Part shown: piece by piece, positions 63,931-64,000 of the stretch
Numbering within the stretch: the stretch's first letter is position 1
Layout of the letters: each line of letters begins with the position of its first letter
Assembly (NCBI RefSeq): GCF_003788635.1
Contig: NZ_AYKH01000040.1
Span: 1 to 64,000 of the forward strand
Source of the DNA: Salinisphaera orenii subsp. orenii MK-B5
GTDB lineage: Bacteria > Pseudomonadota > Gammaproteobacteria > Nevskiales > Salinisphaeraceae
Direction of reading: 5' to 3'
Length of the DNA: 64,000 nt
The notes under the pieces: generated by a model
What the model saw: only the letters and a program-made list of their open reading frames with translations
The model's database searches: none
Told to the model about the DNA's origin: nothing
Program-made: the position numbers and the translations under genes

Positions 63931-64000
63931 CGTCGCCTCTCGGTCCGATCCCGTGAAGCGCTCAAGATACGCGCGTTGGCACCGCTTTTCAGACCGGCGT

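Overview
The window is a chromosomal segment from a very GC-rich proteobacterium. It has a fused nuoCD gene, the uup/rmuC/purD/pncB/thiC housekeeping repertoire, TAXI-type TRAP transport, acidic protein tails and many four-base (ATGA) gene overlaps. These point to a gammaproteobacterium, probably a halophilic or marine member of the Salinisphaera/Nevskia neighbourhood. That placement is an inference from gene content recalled from memory, not from a database search. No transposase, integrase, phage gene or CRISPR array is visible. The accessory flavour comes from lipid and acyl-CoA gene sets and a dispersed non-coding repeat.

Layout. 1-4.5 kb: uup (3' end cut by the window edge) is divergent from rmuC, which overlaps a rhodanese-MoeB fusion. 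4.6-8.5 kb: cstA is followed by a small CC-motif protein, a small protein ending in Cys-Cys, and an ArsA/Get3-like ATPase; a dispersed repeat sits before the ATPase. 8.5-10.8 kb (minus): sqdB plus a GT4 glycosyltransferase, a sulfoquinovosyl-lipid pathway with a Pho-box-like array upstream. 10.9-12.7 kb (minus): a quinone-oxidoreductase-like gene and a TetR regulator, with a perfect palindrome over the reductase promoter. 13.2-19.0 kb: carboxyltransferase, acyl-CoA dehydrogenase, enoyl-CoA hydratase and biotin carboxylase in atuCDEF order, followed by a frameshifted lipoprotein gene and tRNA-Gly(CCC). 19.8-22.2 kb: a TIGR01777 epimerase and an FAD-linked oxidase. 22.7-37.5 kb (minus): a complete complex I operon, nuoA to nuoN with C and D fused. 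37.7-40.7 kb: a short-type aconitase, a hairpin-rich spacer and a PmtA-like methyltransferase.

40.7-43.9 kb (minus): the retropepsin-like protease / inactive transglutaminase-7TM / RimK-like ligase trio. Then come purD (minus), a PlcP-type metallophosphoesterase with a Pho-box-like array, and a NUDIX hydrolase. 47-51 kb: a small acyl-activation cluster of phosphopantetheinyl transferase, cytochrome P450 and a FAAL-ACP fusion. 51.4-52.9 kb (minus): two tandem DUF374 acyltransferases. 53-57 kb: pncB-pncA and thiC. 57.2-59.2 kb: a small secreted protein, a histone-deacetylase-family hydrolase and another secreted protein. 59.2-62.5 kb (minus): a TAXI TRAP transporter with an operator-like inverted repeat. 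62.5-62.9 kb is a distinctly AT-rich spacer. The window ends with a secreted ComEA-like helix-hairpin-helix protein and a glutathione S-transferase.

How the parts fit. Complex I, aconitase and CstA serve central carbon and respiratory metabolism. SqdB/GT4, PlcP and PmtA-like together suggest membrane-lipid remodelling, with phosphate limitation as the likely trigger; this is an inference supported by the two Pho-box-like arrays. The atu-like set implies degradation of a branched acyclic acyl-CoA. The most novel-looking units are the CstA/CC-protein/ATPase module and the P450/FAAL-ACP/PPTase cluster.
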